64,000 nucleotides of DNA from Phallus indusiatus (lineage: Eukaryota; Basidiomycota; Agaricomycetes; Phallales; Phallaceae), in the NCBI GenBank assembly GCA_027605045.1, contig JAQFWX010000080.1, positions 100,680 through 164,679 on the forward strand, read 5' to 3'. A program made the translations under genes and the position numbers. Below the pieces are notes generated by a model. That model saw nothing but the letters and a program-made list of their open reading frames with translations. It had not been told where the DNA came from and made no database searches. Of the stretch, positions 1 through 13,854 are shown piece by piece; the stretch's first letter is position 1, and each line of letters begins with the position of its first letter.

Positions 1-3000
1 GGTCTTGGTTTGGCGGCGTTTGGTGCAGTGCTCGGAATGCTCTTCGTAAGTAACTCTTTGGGGAGATACATGTGAACTCCCAAACCTAACTTCTCTCCCC
101 ATAGCAATTCCGTCCACAAGTTATCACCGTATCTGCTCTCTTCCTGCAATTACTCGCCTACATGATCGGCAAAGTCCTCGAATTCATTATTCCCGGCCCC
201 GGATCGAGATTCCACAGAAACAATTTATTCTGGAACTTTGTCAATCCCGGTCCTTTCAGTAAGCCCCCCTTCCCTTCCCCCGATGTGAAATCACATGATG
301 TTCTAACAATATATTTTTTTTTGCATTGCAGATATTAAGGAACATGTCGCTGCTCAAATTATGGCTAATACCGCTGCAACTGCTGCATTGGCCTGCTTTG
401 TCTTTGCATCCGATGACTTGTTCTACAATATCACGGTCAACGTATGTGTCGGCCCTAGTAATAGGGACTGTTATTGATCTCTTATCACAGGCGGGTAATG
501 CTATCTTCACCCTCTTCGCCTCTCAATTATTGGGCTACGGCTTCGCCGGAATGTTCAGTACGTTCTCTCCTCCCCAACCAAGATCCCGTCTTTAACATTA
601 ACTTAGGATCCTTCCTTGTATACCCAACAACGATGCTTTACCCTCAAAACTTAATCTACGTCAACTTGTTTGATGTCTTGCACCGTTCAAAGGGCGAGCT
701 ATTACAAGGAAAACGGTAAATACAATTCCCCGTTTTTTCTCGGAAATAGAAAGATATCAAAATCTAATAAAAAAACTCGATCAGGTTACGATTTTTCTGG
801 ATCGTTCTCGGTGTTGTGTGAGTTGTCTATTTTCAGCCTTTTTGTGTTTCAACCGGGTACGCCAGTATATTTACAAAACTTTTGATAATCACAATATAGC
901 TTCGTGTATGAGGTAAGCTCGGAGATTCTGGTTTTCATTAAATTGACTTGGTACTAATTTGGACGTGCTTATTTATTATATATATTAGTGGTTCCCGGAG
1001 GTAAGAATTCTTTTGGCAATGCCATGATAATCGCTTAATATTAATCATGTGCGTTATACACACAGTTCATTGCACCTCTTCTCGGATCATTCAATATCGT
1101 TTGTCTCGCGGTTCGCGATTCGAATTGGGTGTCCTACATTTTCGGTGGTGCGGAAGGTAACGAAGGAATGGGTCTTCTCGGTTTCGGACTTGATTGGGCA
1201 AGTAAGTAAAAAAAAAAACCAGGTTTGTTTAAAAAATTCTCCTCCTAATCTAATTGAAATAGATATCACGAGTGCACCGTTTTATCAACCTCTCGTAACC
1301 CAAATTTCCGGTAAAAAATCACATCTGGCTTCTCTTAACCTTATTTGTCGATTAAATTTTATCTTTTTCTTAGTTTACGTGGGATGGGCAATCAACTATC
1401 TCCTTCTTCCACTGATCTTTGCGGGAGACGTATGGCATTCGAAAAACTTCCCTTTCATCAGTCAAAACTTGTTTTGTGAGTTTATTACAGGATTTCAATC
1501 TGTGCAACTTCATAGTGACTATGAATCGCAGTCGAAAATGGGACAGTTTACAATCAAACTGCTATCTTGAACCCGTATGTTTGACGAATTATATTTATGA
1601 AACCGTTCCGTTGACATTCTTTTGCCAACAGTGATTTCTCGTTGAATCGCACCGCTTTTGAGATAATCGGACAACCTTGGCAGAGTGGTTCTACGGTCAT
1701 TTACAACTTGGGATTGAACCTTTCCATTGGCAAGTTCCGAACTTCATTCATTGTTTTCTGTGCTGATTTTTGTTTGAAATAGGGGGGACCTTTGTTCATA
1801 TTCTGTTGTGGTACGTTTTGCGGACCTTTTTCTCTAGCTAATAGCAGTGCTAGAGCATGTTTTTTTGTTGATAGGCATGGTAAAGAGCTTTATGGTGCAT
1901 TTGCGGATTAGTATGTGTTTTTTTAAAAAAAATCGCGAGATGTTACTTATATATATGTCTCAAGTTTCAAGGGCAATGGTGTTGAGGATCCTCATTACAA
2001 GAAGATGAAGGTAAGAATTCTGTTCTCCTTAATACTACAAAATCCAATCTCATGAATTTCGATATAGCGTTATCCTGAAGGTAAAGATAATGCAGCATCA
2101 TTTCTAAAACTATTGCTGATTCGCGAATCAAGTCCCAATGTGGTGGTACGGTGGTACTGCACTCTCAGGTTAGTCTATCACGATCTCGTGATTGTGTCCG
2201 CATTCTGATAAGTGAAATCATTTTAGCATTTGTCGTTGCTAGTACGTCGAAACGTGCGCTTACATGTGTCTTTTGAAAATTAACATGATCACCAGTGGTT
2301 TGCATACACACTGAAAAATCACAGTAAGAACAGTTTCATTTCATCGCATTTGCATTTCAAGTTGTTAAACTTCTTGCTTTTTTCAAGATTGCCTTGGTGG
2401 TCTTTGATAGTGGCTTTGGCATTCTCTGTTTTGACTTTACCATTCTATGGAGCCATGAACGCCATCTTTGCGTAAGTGACATTGATTTTTAATCCTATAA
2501 CTGTGCTCTGAAAACGACGATAACAGCTGGACACCTGTCATGCAAAACCTTTTCCAAATATTGGGAGCAGCTCTCGTTCCAGGATCATCTCAAGCCAACA
2601 TGGTGCGTTTTATTTTTTACATCCTGGTTTAGAGAATCGAGCCTGAAACGAGTGGTCTTTTTCAGTACTTCCAATTGTATTCAAGTGTTTCTCTTTCACA
2701 AGCTACATCGATGCTTTCCGATCTGAAGTTGGGTCAATACACTAAACGTGCGTCGTTCGAGTGCTATGTATCTTCCTTGTTGTTGACTAACTCTTGATTT
2801 TTAGTGCCTCCTCGCGTATGCCTTATTACGTTTCAGTTCTCTTGATTCAGAAGTTCTGATCGGTTTGTTTAGGCTACGTTCATTGTCCAGGTCACTGGAA
2901 CGATGGTTGGAGCCATTTTGAATTGTCAGTTGTTGCTCTAAATCTCTTCTGCTATACATTTCTCATATGAACTTTAGATGTGATCATGCAAATTGTCGTC

Positions 3001-4013
3001 AACAATGAACGAACGATCCTCGTATGTATCCTAAGGCTACTAAAAATTATTCATTCCTAATTTTGATGTAGTTGAGTAACCAAGGAACGCGTGTTTGGAG
3101 TGGTCAACAAATTCAATCTTTTAATGCTAATGGTATTTTGGGCGTCTCTGTTTTCGTGTGCCTTATAGTATCGCTGACATTTTGGCTTGCAGCTGTTCTT
3201 TGGGGAGCTCTCGGCAAAGAAATCTGTAAGATCTATAACGCGTTTGCATTGTTTCGGATTCACTCACATCCGACATTAAGACGGACCTCACGGACCTTAT
3301 TTCATCGTTCCCATCGGCATTGTAATCGGACTGGCACTCCCCGTTATTCCGTGGGTGATGTACAAGAAACTCAAATGGAACTGGCTCAAATCAGTCAATA
3401 CCGCGATTTTAGCCAGTTGAGTCGACCCTTTATTACAATTCATGGTTTTTCTGATTTGCTTTTTTTTTTTGTGGCGATAAGGTTATATCGGTGATTTGGC
3501 TGGCGGAACGAACGGCTACATTAATACTTGGATGGCGATCGGATTGACTTCGCACTTTTATATCCGAAGATACCGCGCTGGGTGGTTCCGGAAGTACAAT
3601 GTACGTGTAATAACTTCTAAAAATAAGTTGTTTGAAGAGTTCTTGATTTAATTTTTTTTTCTTTCTCTTTATTTGTAGTATCTTTTCGGAGCTGCTATTG
3701 ATGGCGGAGCACAGATTTTCGTGTTCATATTCTCGGTGAGTTGGCTCTGAATATATGAACTGACGACTAAGTTTTCTCTTCAAGTTTACTCTGGCTGGTG
3801 CGGGTGGACTAACTGTGGCCTTCCCTAAGTATGTTTATTAGTTGTCATTTATTTATTTTTCCAAAACACTAACACACACGCTTAGTTGGGCTTTGAACCC
3901 GGTTGGCAATGCGGTGCGTTCTGATGAAACTCCAAAGTATGCTCTCCCGGTAACTAATAATAAATGATCTCGTTTTCCAGGACTACTGCAAACTTACACA
4001 ACAAGAGGCATGA
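1..4013 (+). CDS. OPT-family oligopeptide transporter, 3' part
   Basis: This is a proton-coupled small oligopeptide transporter of the OPT family, a polytopic plasma-membrane protein; its start lies left of the window. The reading must be spliced across many introns of about 50-100 bp. Family landmarks are visible. The NPG motif reads NPGPFNIKEH, with an intron after NPGPF at about 258-330. A KLPPR-type motif followed by ATFIVQ is split by introns at about 2748-2890. Many hydrophobic segments such as YVGWAINYLLLPLIF (about 1375) surround these. The last exon starts at 3981 and reads DYCKLTQQEA before a TGA at 4011-4013; the preceding intron is 3914-3980. The residues NPVGNADYC match the usual WWGN..ADYC-like end of the family. 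The family identity is firm; the exact peptide or glutathione substrate cannot be told from sequence. Confidence 0.9.
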
Positions 4014-4412
4014 TTTCGATGATGATCTTAACGAGACATGGATTTTTAATTCGGTGTATTCTGGTGCTATTAAATCGCTGCTCTTGTATTTCTTTCTTCA
4101 GTTGTTTTTTACAGAATAAATAAAAAACTTGCTTTGCTATTATCGTGTTTCCTGGGGATAAGACATGGCTCAGGGTTGCAGAGCATCGACCCTAATACAT
4201 CCAGTTGTGTGGGATATTTGATTTCTAAGTAGTAAGGTGAAATCACGTGTCACAACGCGTGCCACTGTAGGGGGAGTATCCATTCACCCCCCGCCGGGGC
4301 TGTCACACTTAACCAATTTTGCGTCCTTTTTTCTTCTCCCCTCAACGTTTACCCCCTCCGCCACCCACCCATTTTGGCTTATGCCCTTATTGTTTACCCC
4401 ATTCTCACCACT

Positions 4413-7400
4413 ATGGATTATTTTGATTTCATGTTCTTGTGTGTCATGTCACTCAGTGGATTCTTCGGAGGCGTATTTCTCTTTTGGATTAACAACATCG
4501 ACAACGACATCATCCCCCCGCTTCATTACGACCCCTCCCTCGATTCCCCTTCGCCCTCATCTTCTTCTAAACCCCGCCAAAACTCCCCCAAAGATCAAAA
4601 TCACGAGAAGCAACGTCAATCGTCTGCAAAGACAACGACGCCACCCGCCCAAAATGGCCCTTCAACATCGGGACCCGACGACGCGTTTATGATTTCTTCT
4701 AAACCGTACCGCGGCATGGAGAACATTGGTGATCGCTATCGCGCAGCAGCCTACTCCTCAGACCCCTTCGCTCATGGTCTTTTGCCTTCGGCATCATCTA
4801 ACAAGTCGTTCTTCTATAACGCGCCTCGCCCCACACCCCTCTCCCGATATGTCTTGTCCGCTCTTCTCGTAATCGTCATTTGGGAGTTCGTGAGATACTG
4901 CTTCAAGTATTTAATATCACGTTGCAGAACTCGGTAAGTCCCCTCCTTATATGCACTAGGCGCGTCCCATCCACTCATAAACTCGCGTAGTCGAGCGTCT
5001 CCCAAAAGTCGTCCTACAGGAGAGAAACAAGCAAATAATACCCCAAAAATCACAAAGAATATTGTCGACGATAGTCCCTTGGCATTCACAACCATGCCTA
5101 AACATCGTCTTTTGGTTTCCGAACCACTACCAGGTGATATCCCATCTTCCCCAACAGAGACACTCTCCCGGTATGTTTCAGACACGCTCGATCTTTCGTG
5201 TCATTTGTACTAATACAGAAGTCTTTCCCAGCCGTCAGTCGGACGTGATTCGAAGGTCCAGGTCATCTATCAAGTATTAAACTCATTTTTCTCGTCTTCT
5301 CTCTTGACATTCGTTTCACTCACATATTATAATCCAGATCTGACGTATCTGCCGATTCCGGCTATCAAACTGCTCGCTCACGTCTTTCGAGCCTGAATAG
5401 TTTTACACAAAGCGCGGTCACCAATAGGCAAGTATCGACTGTTTTCTTAATGGAGACTCACTCAGAAAACTCATATCGTTTCTCCCTTCAAAGCCCGTTT
5501 AGATCATTCCCTCGTATCACACCCCCATCTTCTCTAAAATTACAACCAACAGCAAGGGCACCGTTATTGCCGGGTACTATCCACGACGTTTTTACAACTA
5601 CAGCTCATAACACCCACACTCCTTCCATTCCCCGCGACATCGCTGATACCAGTGCGATCCACTCGAATTCTGATAACAAAGATACCACTTCCAAAGATAA
5701 CTCCAAATCTAATTCAAAATCATTCTCAAATCATATATCCGCGGTCTTGAATAAACGTGGGGATGATAATATGAGGGTTAATTCTGCTCGGTACGCTGTC
5801 GTCCTGAATAATTGTTCCAAGCTAATCTAACGAATTCATAAGAAAAATATTATATGACGTTTTTGAAAATACTAAAAATACTACACCGGATAAATCATTA
5901 TTGGTTGAGTGAGTGAAAGGTGTCTCTCGGGTGAAATGTCTAGTTGCTGACCTTTTCTAGGACTTCTGGTCCAGCGTCCATTTTACGCGAAGATTCTTCT
6001 TGCTTTTCGTAAGTACCGATAGAAAAACAAAATCTCTGACGTTTTTCTCACCGGGTTATTATTGTTCCTCTTTTCTAGAAATATTAAAACGGTCAGAACA
6101 CCGACACCAAAACCGGTTCAAAATCACGTATTCGAATTACCATTTCAGTTTAAATCCTCGTCTAAGAAAGTAATCGTTCCACGCTCCCCGAGTTTATCAT
6201 CGCCAGCGACACCCCGCCTGCCAAATACCACGCCGTTATACCTCTCCAATTCTCTGAACGACCAAACTGCTACGCCAAACGCGTCGTCCCCCGGACAAGG
6301 ATCCTCACTCCACTTCCTCCTTTTGTCGTGGCCAGAAGGAGACGGGTCGTCGAAGGACGGCAGACTTATGATAGTCCGCCGTCCTCAACGAGTTCCGGGG
6401 CATCTGGACCACCGACTCCTTCCAGCCAGTCATCAAGTCCACCGGTACCATATAATCAATCACCCGACTCCATCCAACTACGCGCTATACTGGCACCACC
6501 TCACTCCACGACATCCCTCTCCCCGACTTCCACGCCGACTTCCAGCCCGCCTCCACTCGACAATCCATCTATGCCGTCCACCAGTCCCGCACCCGTACCC
6601 GCATCCACATCCGCACCCACAATGCCCTCGCGTCCATCCTTCGGCTCGCCGAACGATCGATTCACCTCGATCGAACGGTGCGTGCTGGGGGACCAGCATC
6701 TGAACCCGCTCCTCCTCAACGAAGCGAGCCTCAGCATGCTGAGCACCAGCAGGAGCGCCCCGTCCTCCGAGGGCGCGATCACAGCGAGCGGCAGCAACAG
6801 CAGCAACGAGGAGGCCCCCCTCCACGCGGTTCCGCTTCAGCATCAGCCAAGCGAAGGACGCAGGGGGGACGGCGATCGTGAAGCAGCCGAGGGCGGAGAG
6901 GAGGAGGACAGTGACGGCGAGGGCTATGAGCCATTCGAGTTCGACTCGTGGCCAAAACTTACATCCAAAGTATACGCGGGACACGATAACGACAATAACG
7001 ACGCTAACGATGAGAAGAATGAGAACGATGTCGATGACAACCACGACGATGACGATAACGACAAACCATACGATCCTTTTGAATTCGACTCGGAGCCGAG
7101 TTCCTCTCCACCGCCATCGCTCCCCACTTTACCCCCACGACCTAAATTCACTATATACACCGGGAGCGAACCTAGCGGCGCTTCGTCGTCGTCGTCTTCT
7201 ACCACAACTAGCAGCCAGTGACGACTCGTCGACTCGGCCATTACCGGGGAACGACCTCCAAACGCTAAACGAGAATCTTTTGAGGAGGATTAGACGCAAA
7301 AGTATGAGCAGAAGTAAACCACCGCGACTCGATCGGGTTCAAGACGAGAACAAGAAGCCCGAGAGAGAAAGGCCTTGGGAGGATATCAACCATGACGACA

Positions 7401-8210
7401 ACAACAGTAACGATAACGAGAATGATAACGAGAATGATAACGACAATTTGAATGATACCGCCACAGCCGCCGCCGTCAACGAGGATGATGAGGAGACACG
7501 GTTGATGAATGAAGAGATTGAAGTTCAGAGAGAGAAATTGATGAAGCGGGTTAAATGGATGGCTGAAGAGCGGAGGAAGAGACGTATGGGGATAGGGCTG
7601 TTTACTCCGACCTCTCATACGAGGGAAGACGTCGGTGAAAGCAAGTCGCGCCCGTGAGTGTTTTTCTTTTTTCATCGTCTCGCGCGTTGTTGTCTAAAAC
7701 CTGTTCTTCGTTCTTGTTAACAGTCTCCCTGCATCTTCATCCATATTCTCAAACAACCCCGACCGTCGTGGTCGTCGCGTCCGCTTCGCCGAAACCCAAA
7801 ACACAGTACACGTCTTCGAAGCGGACAAAGCGGACAATCTTGCATACATGCCTACATACTGGGCACTCTCGACACCTTACAAGATATGTTACGACGAAGA
7901 AACAGGAGAAGAATATACACGCGATTTGACGAGAGAGGAGGTTATCGAGTGCGAAGAGCTTGATATATCTATTCGACTCGAGTTGAACGATTTCAGGAGT
8001 GAGATGTCGGAGAATGGGACGATTGTGTTTTTGAAACGGGGGATGCATGGGGGGTGTGTTGATTTGGGTTTGAGTCCTGAGAAATCGGGAAAAGTTGATT
8101 TCAGTTTCGACGAGGAGAATGAAGAGAGGGATGGTTTCGATGCTTATGATGATGATGGTGGACCTGGTGGCGGTGGCGGTGGTATTGATGAAGACAACGA
8201 GGTTTTTTGA
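4413..8210 (+). CDS. Disordered two-helix membrane protein with RVRF motif, unknown function
   Basis: I do not recognise this gene. I start it at the first ATG of the frame (MDYFDFMFLC). Residues 1-25 form a hydrophobic segment, and a second one (YVLSALLVIVIWEFVRYC) ends exon 1 at 4933. Later exons that join in frame are 4991-5170, 5232-5273, 5338-5790, 5843-5908, 5961-6008 and the last one 7724-8210. The middle is Ser/Pro/Asp-rich low-complexity sequence with two copies of a Y-[ED]-PFEFDS motif (about 6930 and 7070). The last exon carries RRGRRVRFAETQNTVHVFE, an RVxF-type PP1 docking motif, then a more ordered acidic tail. The frame between 6010 and 6200 and again at 7100-7260 needs either small introns I cannot place or indels. 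Real coding is likely; function is unknown, and regulation of PP1 at a membrane is an inference from one short motif. Confidence 0.6.
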
Positions 8211-9521
8211 TTCTTGATTTTACTGTACCTCTCGGCTATCGGCTCCCGGATCCGACCCCCTCGTGTTGAATTTCTTTCTTTTCATTTTCCTTTATACCCT
8301 TCAATATGGTCTCGTCATACCCACGGATTTTGCGATATCCTGGACCCGGATTTATTTTATTTTGTCTATCATTGTCATTCACTCGAATTATGTATCTCTC
8401 TCCGATTCTCTCTCTCTCTCTTCTTTTTGGTTTTTTCTTCCTTATTTTTATTTTTATGGAATTGTAACCCCTCATTGTGTATTTGAGCCCTCGACGCATG
8501 TACTTCTTCTCTTTGTATTGTCTCTTGCATCTTTCCGATCTCTGTCTTTTTTGTATCGATCATCAATTTGTATCCTTTCTTTCTTTCTTTTTGTTCACAC
8601 CTCATGCATTGACATGTACGAAATACACTCGATTTGTAACAATCATTATATGTATTCAAATAAATGTTTATCTATTCATCAAAATAACTGAAAAGAGGAT
8701 CCCTTCGAATAAGCCCTTCACATTATCAGAATTGACATCTCTTACATTCCAAACTCGAGAAGAAAGGTTAACGTCTTCTTTTTAAATTTGAAAATGCTTA
8801 CTACTACGTACGACTGTTATTGCTACTGCTACTACTGACAGGCAAATGTCCGAGTCTTTACTTTACTTTGTCAACTTATTAACTAATATTGTGTTTGATT
8901 TAAAAGTAGTGATATAAGAAAAATGAAACGAATGCAAAGAACGGAAGGAAGAAAATGGAAAGTGCAAAAACAGAGGGAAAAAAAACAGGGCTCGAACTCG
9001 AGGCAATTGATTTCTTTGACAATTATAGTTTCAAGTAATAGAATATAATAGGGAGAGAACAAAACACCAAGAAAGACGGATCATTTTTGAGAAGGGTAAA
9101 AAGAAATCGTAGTGGAGAAACAAAAGAATGGTCAGGTTTTTTAAAAAGAGAGTGAAAGTGGAGAACAAAACGGTAATCTCGACTTTTATATGAGAGGGAG
9201 AAAGAAAATTTAATAGCGAGAGAAGGAGGAATGCAAAACGCTAACAATACAGGGTTGATGGGATGGAGGAAAAGGAGTGTAGAATTAGAGGAAGAGAAAA
9301 AATGAAGGAAAGGATGCATGCGTGCGTGAAGAATATGAAAATGAGGACAAGAGGGCAGACAGGATTTATGCTCGATGATACCAATAAAAAGAAAGAAACG
9401 AGGAATAGATGTTCTATAGAACACAAGGCACGTAAGTAATGAAAACAAAAAACCTCAAGTATGTTATTCAAACTCACGTGTCACTCCGTAAGAGGATAAA
9501 AAAAAGCAAGTCCGTGCCTTT
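8211..9521. other. Convergent intergenic region
   Basis: About 1.3 kb lies between the convergent genes ending at 8210 and 9522. It is pyrimidine-rich on the left (CTCTCTCTC near 8400) and purine-rich on the right, so short open frames on both strands are low-complexity artefacts. I see no RNA gene or mobile element. It probably holds the two 3' untranslated regions. Confidence 0.6.
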
Positions 9522-12500
9522 TCACCGGACATGCAAAACGGGCAGACTAACAATAACACCTAACCAGATCCACACACTAAGAAACGAATACATCGCGCTC
9601 CGAATGACAATCTCCCATTGTCCGCGACTCACTAACGGAGACAACACACGCGTTAACGGGCCAAATGCAGGAACGGACATGACAGATTTAAGCCGACTTC
9701 GCCAGCGTTCGTCCCCACTTGACGAAGAATCTTCTGATAAAAGAAAGTTTGAGGAGAGTTGAGCGGAGGACGGACGAGTGGAGGGGGCTGGTACGATTGG
9801 TGGGATTGAGGATGTCAATAATGGTGTTCCTGAGCGAGTGAAGTTGCGAATTCTATTTCTCATTCTGAACGTCCAGGCTGGAGAGGCGTGTGGATAAGGA
9901 TACGTGGCTCCATCACCAACGCCATTACCTTCTTTGGGTAGTAAACCCTTAGATATCGAATGAAATGTCGAAGGAGCAGACGCAGAAGCAGAGCTGGACC
10001 AAAAAGAGACGAGAGAGCGAGGTGTAGGTGGTGGAAGAAGAGCGGCGTTCCTTTTCTTCTGTTCTTCGAGAGCAGCGGCTTCAGCGATCTTAGCTTCAAC
10101 GGCTGGATGACGCGGACACGTGTCGAACCAGAATTTAGAGGAGTTTTGGGCTTTCAAAGGGAGAGGGAGAGGCACCGACGACGATGGTGAAGATAATGAA
10201 GACATGCTGTTGGCGTTGGCGATAGCAGCAGCACTCGCATGATGGTAATCTGGGTTAACAGAGTGTGTGAATTGAGACGATGGTAAAGCTGGCGAAATTG
10301 GTGGGATAGCACGAGATGCACCTATAGGTGTAGATGATGGCGCTGCAACTGAAGCTGATGTGTGAAGATTGAGTCTAGGCGGCCGTGGTCGTGCAGGACG
10401 CAGTGGGGTAGGCTCCAGAGGTATATTCTCCTTATTCGCGTCTTCGTCATCTCCATCTTGACCAAGTTGTTCGTCGTCGAAATGCATACCAGGTAAACCC
10501 CGAAAATCGAACATAGGCGGACGAGGAGGAATACGAGGGGAGACCTTGGTCGAGCTCGGAGTGGGATTCGAGTCCGGATGCACAGGTGAGTCCTCCCCAT
10601 TGACTACAACATCTCTTTCACCAGACGCTCTACTCATCGACAACGAAACACGCGGAACGGACTCCAAATCAGGTAACACCTCCGCGGCATACTCTCGCGG
10701 TATAAAGCTCGCCGTACATTGATCCTCTGGAATCGTACCCTCTGTCGACGCGGCAGCATTTGAAGTATGACGACGATGATGATGATGCACCAACGCACCC
10801 GTCCCAAAAATAGACGCACGATCACGAGGAGGAGGAGCATAGAACGATTCAATAGTCTGCGCTTGAGATGTCGACCGAGCATGACATGTCGTCGTCGTAC
10901 CATCTTCCTCCTCATACGTCATCGTCTCATTCTCATTCATCATAGTCTCTCCACAGTAGTATCCCTCGGCAGGAGGACACGTACGAGCGTGTATCGACGA
11001 CGGCACAAGGCTCCTCCCAAACTGACGTTCAGTATCGACATCATCATAGTCTCCTTCATAGACACCTTCTTCAGGAACAGAATGCACACCACGAGCAAGT
11101 CCGAAGTTGAATCCGAATCCGCGAGACCAACGGGATCCACGAGATGACGACACACGTCGATGGTGATCCCACGACGAAGGTCTTGTCATAGACGCGCTGC
11201 TCCGTGCGCTACTTCGTTTGTTGCTATGAGAAATGTGTTGGTTATCGTCTTGATGAACTGTAGCACCTCCACCAATCCAACTTCGTACGCCGAATGTGCC
11301 AGCGTGATTTGTAGGTCGAGGTGTAGTAGGATCCGACGTAGTACTGTCAGCCGCATCAAGTATAGTCGCAGAAGTTGGGGAGACAGAAGAAGAAAGCTGA
11401 GCCTTTTCGTCATCTTGCATGGCAACGGAAACCGAGACCGCCGTGTCAACTTTGTCTTTGTTACCAGAAGATCTAACACCGACACCAGTTGTCGACGAAA
11501 CACCAAACGTAGCCCACTGAATGACCGAACTAAAAGCGGACATAACACGAGATCCAGGAGACGAAGCAGAAGTATTCCTCGAAGTAGTCCAAGTTTCCCT
11601 TTGACTTTTCCCCTTTTCTCCATTATCAGATGTTTTCCATCCACCGCCACCGCCACCTCCACCACCTCTGCTTTCCCACATCCACTCATCCTGATGTTCG
11701 TAGTTCATCGACGTCTGGAACGCAGGAGAGATAACAATCCCATGATCTGAAGACGAATCAGACTCGTCAGATTCAGAGTCGGCTAAATCCGTCGTCGCTG
11801 AAGCATTTGGCTGAATACTCGTAGAATTAGGAACGTCCAGATGAGATTTCTTCTCTTTGAAATCGCCTACACTCGAAGCTGGGGATACACTCGCACTAAT
11901 AGACAAAGCGGACTCGGCGATAGGTGATAATGCATCTTCAGGTGTAGAAAGAATCGTCGATAGTTGCAACGGAAGTTTGTGGTCACCACCAGTTGGTTTG
12001 TCGCCTTCCTTGCCCGCGGCGAGTTCTCCTTCTCCGCCTTTGTTACCAACCGAAAATCCCAACTTCACAACGGGTGCATCCGTTGCTGCCGTCACAGGTA
12101 AAACGAGTGCTGAAGAAGGTGAAGAAGGTCCATTGTTGCCAGCAGGAAGAGAAGAAGCTGGAGGCACTACGACCGGCTGACGATTGTCGGGAACATCCTT
12201 ATCATGATTGATATCATCCTTGTTATGCCTTTGATCAGCCTTTCTTTGAGGAGTCTCAACGCCATTTGGGTGATGATGGTTTTTCGCCGGTGAAGGTTTG
12301 TTGTTGTTGTTGTTGTTCTCTTTCACGGATGGCTTCTCTTCCTCTCCAGTTTTGGTGAAAAAGCTCCTTAACCTAGGTCTGGCACGAGCAATCGCGCGGG
12401 GGTTGGAAATTGCTGGCTTGACAAGCTCAAATGAGCGTAGTTGGCGGAGATCACCGAATAGGTAGATCATCATACATATCTGGGAATGCAAGAAAAAAGA

Positions 12501-13854
12501 AGGCGCGTAAGTCGTTTTGTTGTTATCACAAACGGCGGAGTACGGAATGTAAGAGAGGGAGGAGGAAGGGGGGAAAGTAATGAAAAAAAAGAAGGAAAAC
12601 AACGTGGAGGGTGTGGCTGGAGAAGTCGAACCGTAGGGAAATGAAAAAAGTCATATATGAAGATGAAGATGGCAAAAGGGAAGGGGGCAACAAGCAACTG
12701 ATATGATTAGAAAAAAAATGGCTTACCCCGTGTAAACTGCTGAAAATCACTGTCCCTCCAAGCCAGCACCCGAGAAACCCGACTAAACGAATCCATCTTG
12801 AGTGACCATAGAAAAAAGCAATCAAGGTGGGTAGGATGCCGAGGAGGAGAACAATAACTGTGCCGCCCGCGAGTCCGCACCTAATCGGAGGTAATAAAAA
12901 AAAAGTCATATCAGTGAGATTATAATATCAAATATCAAATCGAGAAGATGAGGGGGAAAATGAAAAAAAAAAATGCAGATAAAGAAAAGTTTCGAGTATA
13001 TGCGGGTAAATAATACCGGGGTAAATATGTATGAACTGTATGTGTGTGAAAAACCAAGAAGGAGAAAAGATACCATACCATGCTCTCCTGGTTCCAACAT
13101 TATGGCAGGCCGAGACCGCGAATCGTTCAAGGCTATCTTTGAGAACACCACGGATATGATTCGCCAGGGCAGCAAACTCTTTAGGATGAGGGTGAGGATG
13201 GCAATCCGGACCGAATAGTGCACGAGAGGCGTGTTTCCATTTTTCATTAATATCGACCAGATCAGGGCGCGAAGCAGTATTGAATTGAGGAATTGAAGCG
13301 CTGAAAGAGTGCGTGGAGGCTGGTGTTGATGATGATTGTGGGATAAGAGTTGAGAGGGCGGAGTATGGGAGCGTGTATGGAGATGCTGGAGATGCTGTTG
13401 GATCGAGAAATGTCTTTTTGGCGCGTGTGAAGAAGAGCGCGAGAGAAGGGGATGGGGGGATGTAATTGATATTGGCAGCAGTAGGGACCGCGAGACCTTG
13501 AGCGTGATTTTGACCTTGAGGGCTGTCGCTACCGGCGGTAGAACCAAGACCTGTCGCGTCTGTAGTAGTTTTGAGACTAGAATTGGATTTGGACGACGAG
13601 AGACGTGTTGTAGGGTAATACGAAAAGCCGAATTCAGCGAGCCAAGTGGCATAGCGGGCCTCGTACTCTTTGAGCCAGAGAAGAAAATAGAGATATTGCA
13701 CTTTTCCTTCGACAAAGACGAGCCATTCCTCGAAGTCTTTTAAAGTCAAAGGCGGTAGATGTCGTTTGTTGAGCACATCGTCCAGCGAGACTTTGATTAG
13801 CGGTGTTACTAATAGAATAGAAAAGAAAAGAGAAATGTCAGCCAGTTTTGACAT
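9522..13854 (-). CDS. RGS-domain membrane protein, RAX1-like
   Basis: This is a regulator-of-G-protein-signalling type membrane protein resembling fungal Rax1. Three exons join exactly in frame: 13079-13854, 12727-12880 and 9522-12479, giving about 1295 residues. Exon 1 holds an RGS-like fold: VSLDDVLNKRHLPPLTLKDF, then a stretch rich in aromatic residues (LYFLLWLKEYEARY). A long low-complexity insertion follows, and the second half resumes at SRPDLVDINEKWKHASRALF. Exon 2 encodes two membrane helices (GGTVIVLLLGILPTLIAFFY; a helix around FLGCWLGGTVIF). Exon 3 continues HG-ICMMIYLFGDLRQLRSFEL, then about 850 disordered Ser/Pro/Asn-rich residues, and ends in a last helix (SFLSVWIWLGVIVSLPVL). 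In yeast Rax1 marks bud sites; a polarity role here is inferred. An extra upstream exon (13880-14160) with an intron across 13815-13870 is possible. Confidence 0.8.

Noticed and set aside
6478..7044. Long minus-strand open frame opposite the disordered protein gene
   Set aside because: Low-complexity antisense shadow (Val/Ile and Arg/Gly runs) of the GAC/GAT-rich sense strand, no coding features.
10322..12211. Several open frames on both strands inside the RGS gene
   Set aside because: Shadows of the Ser/Asn/Asp-rich exon; the minus-strand frame of the RGS gene explains the sequence.
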